Shown here piece by piece: positions 25,900 through 34,294 of a DNA stretch of 62,602 bases. Made by a program: the position numbers and the translations under genes. Numbering within the stretch: the stretch's first letter is position 1; each line of letters starts with the position of its first letter. Source of the stretch: Pyrinomonadaceae bacterium MAG19_C2-C3. GTDB lineage: Bacteria > Acidobacteriota > Blastocatellia > Pyrinomonadales > Pyrinomonadaceae. The notes below the pieces were generated by a model, which worked only from the letters and a program-made list of their open reading frames with translations, was not told the origin of the DNA and ran no database searches. The stretch lies in contig JANDLT010000027.1 in NCBI GenBank assembly GCA_024330265.1, forward strand, positions 1 through 62,602, in the 5' to 3' direction.

Positions 25900-28422
25900 A
25901 TGACACGACGCACGCTCACCCTCGTTCTGCTTGGTCTTGGTGGTTACGCCTTACTGCTGTTCTTCGCCGTGCGACTTTCCCCGACCCGCGCTCTGAATTA
26001 TCAACTCGACCGTCGCACCGCCATCGAAGCGGCACGCGAAACCGCGTCGCGCTTCGACATCAACGCCCGTGAGTGGACGGCTTATGCGACCGCCGAACAT
26101 TTCACGACCGAGTATCACTACCTGATGACTAAACCGTCGGCGGCAAACATCGTTGCCCTCGCTCCGGTTCGCACTTTCGTCAAGCTTATCGAGCCGCAAT
26201 CGAAGAACGGGCAATCCATCAGTGTCACACTCGACGCGGGTGGGCGGGCGATAGGCTTTACTCATCGCCTTGATGAACCGATTTTCGGCGAGAAGGCGAC
26301 CGAAGGTAATGCCGACACCAACGCAGACAACGCCGATGCGGGCAACAATTCAAACCAATCCATAGAGCAATCCATAGAGAGCAACGATAATTCAAACACC
26401 GGTTCAGCTTCCGCCGCCGCAGATATGGACGCGGCACAAGCCCGCGCCCGTGTCGGTCAGGCTTTCGCGGGCTTGATTGGCGATGCGGCGTGGAAAGATT
26501 TCAAAGCGGTTTCCGAAACCGATTCCGGTGATGACAAAACGCGAACCACGCGCTTGACGTGGGAACGGCGCACGGACGATGCACCGGAAGTGACGATGCG
26601 CGCGATTGGTGAAGTCAAAGGTGGGCGCATCGCGGACTTGAAAATTGAACCGAACTTTAGTCCGACTTTCAACGATGCCACCGATAACCGCCGTAGTTTC
26701 AACGGCATCGTCAGCGGCATCAGCGGCTTCAGTACGTTTCTCATCGTTTTAGCCGCCATCGGGTTTTACGTTCTCGCCCTCACGCGCCGCAAGCTGACGT
26801 TCGTTTTGCCGCTCATACTGTTCGGTTTAATCGCCGTCACATTCACTTTGAATCGTGTTCTCTACGGCTCGATTGACGGCTCGATGTCGTCACCGGCGAT
26901 GGGCTTGCCCGTGTTTTTCTCCGTCTTGCAAATCGGTTTAGGGGCGGCGTTCGTCGGGCTTGGTTTCGCGTTGATGTGGAGCGTCGGCTACGTTTATGCG
27001 CGCCGCACGAAGCCTTTGAAAATCGCGTCGTTCGCCGCTCTGTTGCGCGGCAAATTGACGACGCGATTTGTCGCCCGCGCCGTTGCTTACGGCATACTGT
27101 GCGGCGGCATCGTCGCCTGTGTTCCCTATTTCATCAAAGCCACGACGCTGTTTCCGATGCTCGAACTCGACCGCATCGAAGCCGAGTATCTGGTTTCACG
27201 CGCTCCCGCCGTCGCCGCTTTAATTCAACCCGTTGACTTCGTTCTGTTCTCACTGTTCGCGTTCGTCATACCCGTCATCGCATCCCGCACGCGACTCGCG
27301 CGACTTGCTCCGATCATGGTGTTCATCATCGGCGGGGTGTGGATGATGACGCGGGTTTCGAGTTTATCGAGTTACGCGATGATAATCGTCGGCGTAGCTT
27401 CGATTCTGATTTTGCTGGAGATTTATCGTCGCTTCGATTTATTAACGCTCATCGTTACGACGCTCGCCGCGCAATCCGCGACCGTTGCCGCATTGCTTCT
27501 CGTCACATCTTCCGCGTCGCTTCAGGCGTCGGCGTGGTGCGTGTTCGCCTCACTCGCGTTTATCACCATCGTCGGTCTTGTCATCGGCGCACGCGGGCGC
27601 GACGCGAATATCGAGGCGGAAGTCGAACCGGACTTGTCCGCCAACGATAAACATTTACGGGTTGAACGCGAACGCCTCGTCGCCGATTTCTCAATCGCGC
27701 GTCAAGCCCAACAACGTATGCTGCCCGACGCGCCGCCGCAGATTCCGGGTTATGAAATCTCCGCGACGTGTCGTCCGGCGCGCGAAGTCGGCGGCGACCT
27801 TTATGATTTCCTGCGCTTGCCGGATGAGCGCGTCGGCATCGTCGTCGCCGACGTATCGGGCAAAGGCATTCCCGCCGCGCTCTACATGACCCTAACGAAA
27901 GGCTTGCTCGCATCCATCGCGGAACATGAGAGCGACCCGAAACTGATTCTTCAAGAAGTCAATCGCCACCTGTATGAAGTCTGCCGCCGCAAAATGTTCG
28001 TCACACTCGTCCTCGCAATTCTCGACCCCGCGACGCGCCGTTTGACCTACGCCCGCGCCGGACATAACCCACCCGTGTGGCGCAAAAGCGCGACGAACGA
28101 AACCCTTTTGCTTCGCGCTCCCGGTCTCGGTTTAGGCTTGAACAAAGGCAAACTATTCGATGCCACCTTAAAGCCGGAAACCATCACGCTAGAGCGCGGC
28201 GATTGTGTGGTCTTCTACTCCGACGGCATCACCGAAGCGATGAACGAATCCAATACCGAATATGACGAACAACGCTTGATGCACATTATCGAACGCGCTG
28301 ACGGCTTAAACGCCGACGCGACCCAAGAAAACGTGATGGAAGATGTCGGCATGTTTCTCGGTGAAGTTCACCCGCAAGACGACCAGACCGTCGTCGTGTT
28401 GCGCGTCTCCGGCGATGATTGA
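25900..28422 (+). CDS. Membrane SpoIIE/PP2C phosphatase (RsbU-like)
   Basis: Same layout as the preceding gene: TM1 (about 8-26), an extracytoplasmic domain with an Asn/Asp-rich linker (about 125-160), about seven TM helices, and a cytoplasmic PPM/SpoIIE domain in the last 250 residues. Here the motifs are intact: ATCRPAREVGGDLYDFL, VVADVSGKGIPAALYM, YARAGHNPPVW and VVFYSDGITEAMN. It should be an active metal-dependent serine phosphatase acting on a phosphorylated STAS antagonist. The open frame extends up to 25762 but that part is a family A repeat. I start at the ATG at 25900 just before TM1; 25867 is the alternative. Confidence 0.92.
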   Translation: MTRRTLTLVLLGLGGYALLLFFAVRLSPTRALNYQLDRRTAIEAARETASRFDINAREWTAYATAEHFTTEYHYLMTKPSAANIVALAPVRTFVKLIEPQSKNGQSISVTLDAGGRAIGFTHRLDEPIFGEKATEGNADTNADNADAGNNSNQSIEQSIESNDNSNTGSASAAADMDAAQARARVGQAFAGLIGDAAWKDFKAVSETDSGDDKTRTTRLTWERRTDDAPEVTMRAIGEVKGGRIADLKIEPNFSPTFNDATDNRRSFNGIVSGISGFSTFLIVLAAIGFYVLALTRRKLTFVLPLILFGLIAVTFTLNRVLYGSIDGSMSSPAMGLPVFFSVLQIGLGAAFVGLGFALMWSVGYVYARRTKPLKIASFAALLRGKLTTRFVARAVAYGILCGGIVACVPYFIKATTLFPMLELDRIEAEYLVSRAPAVAALIQPVDFVLFSLFAFVIPVIASRTRLARLAPIMVFIIGGVWMMTRVSSLSSYAMIIVGVASILILLEIYRRFDLLTLIVTTLAAQSATVAALLLVTSSASLQASAWCVFASLAFITIVGLVIGARGRDANIEAEVEPDLSANDKHLRVERERLVADFSIARQAQQRMLPDAPPQIPGYEISATCRPAREVGGDLYDFLRLPDERVGIVVADVSGKGIPAALYMTLTKGLLASIAEHESDPKLILQEVNRHLYEVCRRKMFVTLVLAILDPATRRLTYARAGHNPPVWRKSATNETLLLRAPGLGLGLNKGKLFDATLKPETITLERGDCVVFYSDGITEAMNESNTEYDEQRLMHIIERADGLNADATQENVMEDVGMFLGEVHPQDDQTVVVLRVSGDD

Positions 28423-28488
28423 TTCGAGAATGTTTGATTCGATTTGTTTTATTGATGCGCGTGTATAATGACGATGATGCGGTAAGAT

Positions 28489-28704
28489 ATGACGAACAAA
28501 ACGATTAAACTTACTTACGAAGACCCGGTTGATGACGCAACCGAAGCGGATGTGCCGGAAGAATTTCGCTACACCCCTGAACGGTTCAAGCCGATTCCGC
28601 GCAGTACGTTTCCACTGGCGACGGCTGAAGATTTGCGCCCGCGCAATTCGCGTGTGCGCGAGAAGTCCAAACGTGTATCCGAGCGTCAACGCAAACAGGC
28701 TTGA
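28489..28704 (+). CDS. Small hypothetical charged protein
   Basis: A 71-residue open frame within the signalling cluster, 66 bp after the phosphatase and 56 bp before the STAS gene. It is hydrophilic, acidic in the first half (YEDPVDDATEADVPEEF) and basic at the end (REKSKRVSERQRKQA), with no TM helix, and is probably disordered. No family is recognised. The position and codon use make it a credible gene but a clear ribosome binding site is lacking. An overlapping frame (28529-28744) is less convincing. Confidence 0.5.
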   Translation: MTNKTIKLTYEDPVDDATEADVPEEFRYTPERFKPIPRSTFPLATAEDLRPRNSRVREKSKRVSERQRKQA

Positions 28705-28760
28705 GCGTGAACCGAATTCCCACATAATCATAGTTAAACTTTAAGGAGTAGAAGCACATA

Positions 28761-29138
28761 ATGCCGAATCCGTTTGCGCTCACAAAGAGCATGGAAGGTG
28801 ATGTTGCCGTCATCAGTCTTGACGGTTATTTGGACGCGCACACCGCACCGCAATTTGAAGCCGCGATACAGGACGAAATGGACGGCGGACACACGCGCAT
28901 CGTTGTTGATTGCGCTCCGCTAACTTACATTTCATCGGCGGGCTTGGGCGTGTTTATGAGCTTCGTCGAAGAACTGCGTGAGCAGGACGGCGACATCAAA
29001 ATCTGCGCTTTGCAACCTAAGGTGCAAAGCACTTTTGAGGTTTTGGGCTTCGCTGAAATTTTTGATATTTGCGATACGCGCCAAGAAGCCGTCGCACGTT
29101 TCGACGAACCACACGCGGCAACCGTCGGGGAAGGATGA
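28761..29138 (+). CDS. STAS-domain anti-sigma factor antagonist
   Basis: A 125-residue single-domain STAS protein of the RsbV/SpoIIAA type. Strand one is [19 protein letters not shown]. The phosphorylation-site segment is [13 protein letters not shown], where the Ser pair before AGLG is the usual target of the partner kinase. In the partner-switching scheme, its unphosphorylated form binds the RsbW-like kinase encoded next. The stop codon overlaps the next start (ATGA at 29135), which implies translational coupling. AAGGAG lies upstream at somewhat long spacing. The SpoIIE phosphatases encoded on both sides would reactivate it. Confidence 0.93.
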   Translation: MPNPFALTKSMEGDVAVISLDGYLDAHTAPQFEAAIQDEMDGGHTRIVVDCAPLTYISSAGLGVFMSFVEELREQDGDIKICALQPKVQSTFEVLGFAEIFDICDTRQEAVARFDEPHAATVGEG

Positions 29139-29581
29139 AACCTAAGATGACGGCTCTCGAAAGAAAATTCACCTTGCACGTTCCGTCTTCAACGGAAAAC
29201 CTCGCCATGATACGCGAGTTCGTCAGCAACATCGGCACGCAAGCCGGACTCGATGCGCGCGATGTCGGCAAACTCGAACTCGCAGTAGATGAAGCGTGTG
29301 CCAACGTCATCGAACACGCCTACGGGAATGACACTTCAAAAGATGTTGTGATTCGCGCTACGTTCGACGCCGACGAACTTCACATTGATGTCGAAGATAC
29401 GGGGCGCGGCTTTGACCCGACAGCGGTTAAATCCGAAGAACTCGACAAACTCGTCGCGGCGCGCAAATCCGGCGGCTTGGGGATGCGCCTCATTAAAACC
29501 CTTATGGATGAAGTGCGTTATGAAATCGAACCCGGACGCAAAAACGAACTGCATATGATGAAGCGCATACGCAAAGCCTGA
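29135..29581 (+). CDS. RsbW-like anti-sigma factor/serine kinase
   Basis: A HATPase_c-fold protein of 148 residues, the usual size for RsbW/SpoIIAB relatives. Conserved blocks are [18 protein letters not shown] (N box, Mg-ATP binding), DTGRGFDP (G1) and [17 protein letters not shown] (G2). It should phosphorylate the STAS protein encoded just before and bind a sigma factor or other output, though no cognate sigma gene lies in the cluster. The start is placed at the ATG overlapping the STAS stop; the ATG at 29147 is possible. The longer frame to 29069 lies inside the STAS gene and is rejected. Confidence 0.92.
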   Translation: MKPKMTALERKFTLHVPSSTENLAMIREFVSNIGTQAGLDARDVGKLELAVDEACANVIEHAYGNDTSKDVVIRATFDADELHIDVEDTGRGFDPTAVKSEELDKLVAARKSGGLGMRLIKTLMDEVRYEIEPGRKNELHMMKRIRKA

Positions 29582-29646
29582 CCGCGCTGACTTTTAATTT
29601 TGAGCGTTTCGCTTCACAAGTTTCAACGATAGATAATCAACCCATC

Positions 29647-31371
29647 ATGCCTTCCAATGCTTTGGCTTCGCCCGACTTAAAGCAATCCGCGAATCAAACT
29701 TTAAGCAACGACGCGGCGCGCAACCTCTCACGCCTCGAATCCTTGCTTGAGAGCGCGCAACTGCTTCACGCTTCGCTTGACCTAGACGATTTACTGCGCC
29801 ACTTGCTTCGCACCGTGATGGGGCGCGTACTCGTCGGGCGCGCTCTCATCGCGGTTGAAGAAGACGGCGAGATGCGAATCAAGATGGTGCGCGGCACGGC
29901 GAAACTTAAATGCGGCGACGCATTCGACGAACAGGCGGCGCGAAACGTCCGTATAGTCAACATCTTCCCTATCGGCGACGCGGCGCACCCCGTTGGCATA
30001 CTCGGACTCGCCAGCCCCCCAAACGGCGCGATTGACCAAGACGAAATCGAATCGCTCAACGCTCTGCTCGGACTCGCTGCAAGCGGCATAGAGAACGCGC
30101 GGGCGCACCATGAAACGCAACGTCTCAACTCCGACCTCGACCAAAAAGTTCAAGAGCTTCGCGCCTTGCTCGACCTTGTACGCGGATTGACCGCGACGCT
30201 CGAACCCGAAGCCGTCGCCAATCTTTTAATGCTCACGCTCGCCGGGCGTTGGGCGGTGCGTCGTTACGCCCTCGCCGCGTGGAAGGATTCGCACCCGCTC
30301 GTCACGCGCGCACGCGGTATGTCGCTGCCCGACATCATCCATCATAAGCCCGCGATTTTAGAACTTCCCGAAGCCGTCATGGTCGCGGAAATTCCCGATT
30401 CAGATTTCAAATCACATCTCATCGCACAAGAAGCCGAACTGCTGTTCACGATTCCCGGCGGCGACGATACATCGGGCGGCATCGTCGCCATCGGTGCGCG
30501 CGGCGGCGGGCGCGGGCTTGCGTACAACGCCAATGACCTTGAGTTTGGGGCGGGACTCGTCGCGCAAGCCGGAGTCGCGTTTGAAAATGCGTGGTATGTG
30601 CGCGAGACTTTAGAACGTAAAAAGATTGAACAGGAACTTGAACTCGCGGCGAGTATTCAAGAGAAATTGTTTCCCGAAACACTGCCTGCGCTCGCGGGTT
30701 ATGACCTCGCGGCGCGCAACCGTCCGGCGCGTCAATGCGGCGGCGACTATTATGACGTGCTTCCGATTGTAAATACCGCGACCGATGAAGCCGAAGCTTC
30801 GCACCTGATTTGCGTCGCCGATGTTTCCGGCAAAGGGCTTCCCGCATCGCTTCTGATGAGCAACATGCAAGCTTCTCTGCGCGCCCTATTAAGCACCGCT
30901 CCGACGCTTCCCGACCTCGCGTCACGGGCGAATAATTTGCTTCACGCGACGACGCCATCGAACAAGTACGTCACGGCGGTTTTAGTCCGCCTCGACCCCG
31001 CGACCGGACACGTCGCTTATGTCAATGCCGGACACAACGGCGGCTTGCTGCTTCGTTGCAACGGCGAACACGAATGGTTCAAACCGACGGGGACGCCCAT
31101 CGGTCTGTTCCCCGACATGCCGTACACCGAATCAATCGTCACGCTCGAACACGGCGACATGCTCGCGCTCTTTTCCGACGGCTTCCCCGAAGCCCAAGAC
31201 ACCGCCAGCGAAGAGTACGGCGAAGACCGTCTGCTCGCGTACCTGCAAAGCGTGTGTGATGAACCCGCCGCCGAAATCGTCGCGCGGGCGTTCAACGAGA
31301 TAGATAACTTCGCGGGTGCTGCCCCGCAGTTCGATGACATCACATTGTTCGTCATCAAGCGCGCCGCCTGA
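29647..31371 (+). CDS. GAF-domain SpoIIE/PP2C phosphatase
   Basis: A soluble 574-residue phosphatase. GAF-like sensor modules (about 25-160 and 175-325) are joined by a coiled-coil helix (ETQRLNSDLDQKVQELRALL), followed by a linker helix ERKKIEQELELAASIQEKLF and a C-terminal PPM/SpoIIE domain (about 335-574). Active-site blocks are intact: RQCGGDYYDVL, VADVSGKGLPASLLM, YVNAGHNGG and LALFSDGFPEAQ. It is the third SpoIIE-type protein in the cluster and probably gives a cytoplasmic signal input, while the two membrane paralogues sense outside signals. It is the last gene of the apparent operon, with an inverted-repeat element following. Confidence 0.93.
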   Translation: MPSNALASPDLKQSANQTLSNDAARNLSRLESLLESAQLLHASLDLDDLLRHLLRTVMGRVLVGRALIAVEEDGEMRIKMVRGTAKLKCGDAFDEQAARNVRIVNIFPIGDAAHPVGILGLASPPNGAIDQDEIESLNALLGLAASGIENARAHHETQRLNSDLDQKVQELRALLDLVRGLTATLEPEAVANLLMLTLAGRWAVRRYALAAWKDSHPLVTRARGMSLPDIIHHKPAILELPEAVMVAEIPDSDFKSHLIAQEAELLFTIPGGDDTSGGIVAIGARGGGRGLAYNANDLEFGAGLVAQAGVAFENAWYVRETLERKKIEQELELAASIQEKLFPETLPALAGYDLAARNRPARQCGGDYYDVLPIVNTATDEAEASHLICVADVSGKGLPASLLMSNMQASLRALLSTAPTLPDLASRANNLLHATTPSNKYVTAVLVRLDPATGHVAYVNAGHNGGLLLRCNGEHEWFKPTGTPIGLFPDMPYTESIVTLEHGDMLALFSDGFPEAQDTASEEYGEDRLLAYLQSVCDEPAAEIVARAFNEIDNFAGAAPQFDDITLFVIKRAA

Positions 31372-31393
31372 ATTCATAAACATTTCATAAGCG

Positions 31394-31663
31394 GTAACTA
31401 CTCAGCCGTCTTCAGACGGCTTTCCCGAAGGGCGCATAGACCATCGCTTTGAGCGATGGGGAGCGAGGTCAATAAATTTGCGAGGGCGTTTTAACGTCCT
31501 TCTCGTTTCCAGCTTTAGCCACCACCCGAACGGCTCAAGCCTCAAGCGAAAGCCCGTTAGAAACGGGCTGGGGAGATTAGCTGGCAATCGTCCCCAGCCG
31601 TCAAACGGAACCTGTCTAAGTGCCGCTTCGCGGAAAGCCGCGTTCACGCGGCTGAGTAGTTAC
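31394..31663. repeat. Terminal-inverted-repeat element, family C
   Basis: About 270 bp bounded by the exact inverted 15-mer GTAACTACTCAGCCG (31394-31408) and CGGCTGAGTAGTTAC (31649-31663). Inside are hairpins such as CCATCGCTTTGAGCGATGG and AGCCCGTTAGAAACGGGCT. No open frame is credible. The remaining 150 bp up to 31815 hold only the ribosome binding site AAGGAG of the next gene. Confidence 0.7.
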
Positions 31664-31815
31664 AACGAAATAGAGTTAATCAGGGGAAGAACAAGCTTGC
31701 TTCTCTGTTGATCTCTGTTCCCCGTCTGCATTACCTGCGTTTTACATTGCTTCGACTTGTGTCACGGCGTTTGCATATACACCCCGTGATATTGATTTAG
31801 AAGGAGTCTTAAAGC

Positions 31816-32547
31816 ATGTCGAAAAACTTCGCCGGAGCAAGCAAAACAAACACATCGTTCATCTCGCCGCTGGAAAGACGGGTGGAGCGCGTCATCGTCC
31901 CGAAAGTTCCCGCGCGCATAGAAACATACCACCTGACGATATTTACTCTCGTCTGGTGCATGGGAATTATTGCGTTTAGTTGGCTTGCCGCCGCAGGGGA
32001 TATGAGCTGGTTGTGGCTCGTGTCGTTGATGGTCGTGTTGCAATATGTCACCGATTACCTTGACGGCAAAGTAGGTAAGTATCGCAACACGGGATTGGTC
32101 AGATGGGGTTTTTACTTTGACCATTTACTCGACTACGTTTTCCTGTGTGCCGTCGCCGTCGGCTACGCAATCATCTTGCCCGAAAGCACGTCGCGCCTTC
32201 ACCTGCTCCTCGTGCTGACGGTGTTTGGCGGCTTCATGGTCAACTCGTTTCTGACCTTCGCGGTGACGGAAGAATTCGACATCAGTTATATGAAACTGGG
32301 TCCGACGGAATTTAGAATCGCGCTCGTCATCATCAACACGCTGCTGATATTTTACGGCACAAGCGGCATGATTAAAGCTTTACCTTTTGTCGCGGCGGGC
32401 GTATTTATCAGCTTGTGTTCGCTCATCTATCGAACGCAAAAAGCGATTTGGGAGCGCGACATGAATCACAAAAAGCGATATGAAGCACACGAAGCACAGG
32501 AACAACCGCCAACCCGTGCGCGATTGATAAATCACACAACACCATGA
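31816..32547 (+). CDS. CDP-alcohol phosphatidyltransferase-like membrane protein
   Basis: A 243-residue protein with about six TM helices (from residue 41 on). It carries a CDP-alcohol phosphotransferase signature at residues 80-106: D80-YL-DG, then G98-x3-D102-x3-D106, the four metal-binding Asp of the family. The canonical AR after DGxx is replaced by GK. Enzymes of this fold transfer a phosphoalcohol from CDP-linked donors in phospholipid synthesis. The substituted Arg may mean a different donor or acceptor. AGAAGGAG stands ten or so bases before the ATG. The C-terminus is hydrophilic. It is a lone gene after a repeat element, so context gives no substrate. Confidence 0.72.
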   Translation: MSKNFAGASKTNTSFISPLERRVERVIVPKVPARIETYHLTIFTLVWCMGIIAFSWLAAAGDMSWLWLVSLMVVLQYVTDYLDGKVGKYRNTGLVRWGFYFDHLLDYVFLCAVAVGYAIILPESTSRLHLLLVLTVFGGFMVNSFLTFAVTEEFDISYMKLGPTEFRIALVIINTLLIFYGTSGMIKALPFVAAGVFISLCSLIYRTQKAIWERDMNHKKRYEAHEAQEQPPTRARLINHTTP

Positions 32548-32673
32548 ATCGCGCGGTTGACAGCCACCGCGAAAAGCCTTATCAACACCTTTTGAAAAAT
32601 CCAATCATTCGCGTTCGGATGTTCATTTCATCATTCGTTCGCCGGTTCATTCAAACTGTCAAAAGGTGTGTTC

Positions 32674-33936
32674 ATGGTGAAGCATTCGTCCGAATCAAAA
32701 ATGGTTTTCAGGCATTCGATGTTGTTCGTAACGATACTTGTGACTCTATGTTTGACCGTCCCTGTGTTCGCCCAACGGCAGGGTGCGACCAACGCCGTCT
32801 CGCAAATATGGAAGCGCGTCGCGGTGCATCCGCAAGCCGCAGAGCAACCGGAAGTCATCAATAACACGCCGAGCTACGCGCGCTATTTGTGGACGCTCAA
32901 AGCGTGGCGCGGTGCGTTGTACGCGGGTTACGGCGACTACAATTTGAACGGCGTCGGGTATCGTTCGGCAACCGTCGCTCCGACCCGGTTTGCGATTACG
33001 CCGTACAGTCCGGTGAGCGGTAAATTCGCCGTGGCACCCGCGTTCGAGTTTGACACCGAAGCGGTTTCCGTCTTCCGCGTCATTGGCAATCGCCTTTACG
33101 CTCCGGCGCAAGACGCTTCGCTTCCACCTTCGCTCAACCCGTTGAATTTCGCGGTGGCGGATGAATCGGGAACGTGGACGCAACACACGGAACAACTCGC
33201 GCTTCACGTTTGGGACATGGCGAGTATTGACGGCATCGGATTGTTTATGGTGACTTCCGCGACCTGCCCGACAACCGAATGCGAAGATGAAGCGGTGGTG
33301 TGGCAAAGCACCGACGGCGGAGTGAGCTTTTTCAAAAGCCTGACGGTGCGCGGGGAGTTCTCACCGTCAAGCACGACTTACACGCGGTTCTATTTCGCCG
33401 GTGTCTTAAACCGCAAGCTTTATGTGCAGGGCGTTGATGACGGCGGTGCATTGCTATCGCGTCGCCACCACACGACTTCGCGCGTCTTCGACGGCACGAC
33501 GTGGACGATTGGCGGCGACATGCTTTCCGGCGGTTTGCCGGACGATTACGGTTATCAACCCACAGAGTTTAACGGCGAGTTGATTTATATGACCCGTTAT
33601 CCGTTCTCCGACGCGCGCCGCGATTTGGTCGTCTTCGATGGCAACGAAGCCCGCTATTTAACCGACATCCCAAACGGCATCGCTAACTTCACGACTGACG
33701 GAAATTATCTTTACGTCCTCACGCCGGAAGGCGATGTGCGCCGCACTTCGGATGCGTCCCGTGCGTGGTCACGTTGGGAGCGACTGACGCCGTTCCGCGT
33801 GTTTGAAACCGCACGCCCGAACGTCTCCATCGGGCGCAGTATCGCCATACTCGACGGCTCGCTCTATATCGGTACGAGTCGCGCGGAACTCTATCGTCTT
33901 ACCGCACGCAAGCCGCTTTCGCGCCGCTTTCGCTGA
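32674..33936 (+). CDS. Secreted hypothetical protein, beta-propeller-like
   Basis: A signal peptide (about residues 12-34, FVTILVTLCLTVPVFAQ) is followed by about 385 residues with repeated beta patterns such as RYLWTLKAWRGALYAGYGDY, FRVIGNRLYAPAQD, AGVLNRKLYVQGVDDGG, DGNYLYVLTPEGDV and LDGSLYIGTSRAELYRL. Each reads like one propeller blade (x-G-x-LY-hG), so a six- or seven-bladed fold is likely. No catalytic motif is seen. Two Cys (TCPTTECED) may form a disulfide. Start at the ATG at 32674 with AAAGG at good spacing. The neighbouring downstream gene is the secreted subtilase, but a 350-bp gap with its own promoter separates them. Confidence 0.75.
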   Translation: MVKHSSESKMVFRHSMLFVTILVTLCLTVPVFAQRQGATNAVSQIWKRVAVHPQAAEQPEVINNTPSYARYLWTLKAWRGALYAGYGDYNLNGVGYRSATVAPTRFAITPYSPVSGKFAVAPAFEFDTEAVSVFRVIGNRLYAPAQDASLPPSLNPLNFAVADESGTWTQHTEQLALHVWDMASIDGIGLFMVTSATCPTTECEDEAVVWQSTDGGVSFFKSLTVRGEFSPSSTTYTRFYFAGVLNRKLYVQGVDDGGALLSRRHHTTSRVFDGTTWTIGGDMLSGGLPDDYGYQPTEFNGELIYMTRYPFSDARRDLVVFDGNEARYLTDIPNGIANFTTDGNYLYVLTPEGDVRRTSDASRAWSRWERLTPFRVFETARPNVSIGRSIAILDGSLYIGTSRAELYRLTARKPLSRRFR

Positions 33937-34021
33937 AGTTCAATAAACGCCACAAATTCCGGAAATTGTCGCTCTCATGTTAATTGTTTGTTAATAACAC
34001 ACAACAATTTGAAATACTTCC

Positions 34022-34050
34022 TTGACAATTGTGCAAACACCAACTAGGCT
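34022..34050 (+). promoter_or_regulatory. Candidate promoter of the subtilase gene
   Basis: A perfect -35 box TTGACA (34022-34027), a 17-nt spacer and a weak -10 box TAGGCT. It would give a leader of about 235 nt. The rest of the 33937-34294 gap is AT-rich and holds nothing else recognised. Confidence 0.45.
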
Positions 34051-34294
34051 GCCGAGCATAAATCAGTTCCTCATCAAGTGCCGCCCCGCATTTGATCTCA
34101 CCTGAAGCTTCTAAGAGTTTGTTTTGAAGCCATCGGTCTGTTTTCTCTAAAACATCCTGATGACTTTTTCTCATCTTAGTTCGCGTTTAGTGGACAACTA
34201 ATTACACATCAGAACCTCGAAGCCGGAAGTGTCTGCGATGCACGCCCACATCCGATTCAGGTTACCTAACCAGACAGAGGAAACCACATATATC

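Noticed and set aside
29069..29134. Upstream extension of the RsbW-like gene
   Set aside because: It overlaps the STAS gene in another frame, is Arg-rich and precedes a clear ATGA-coupled start.
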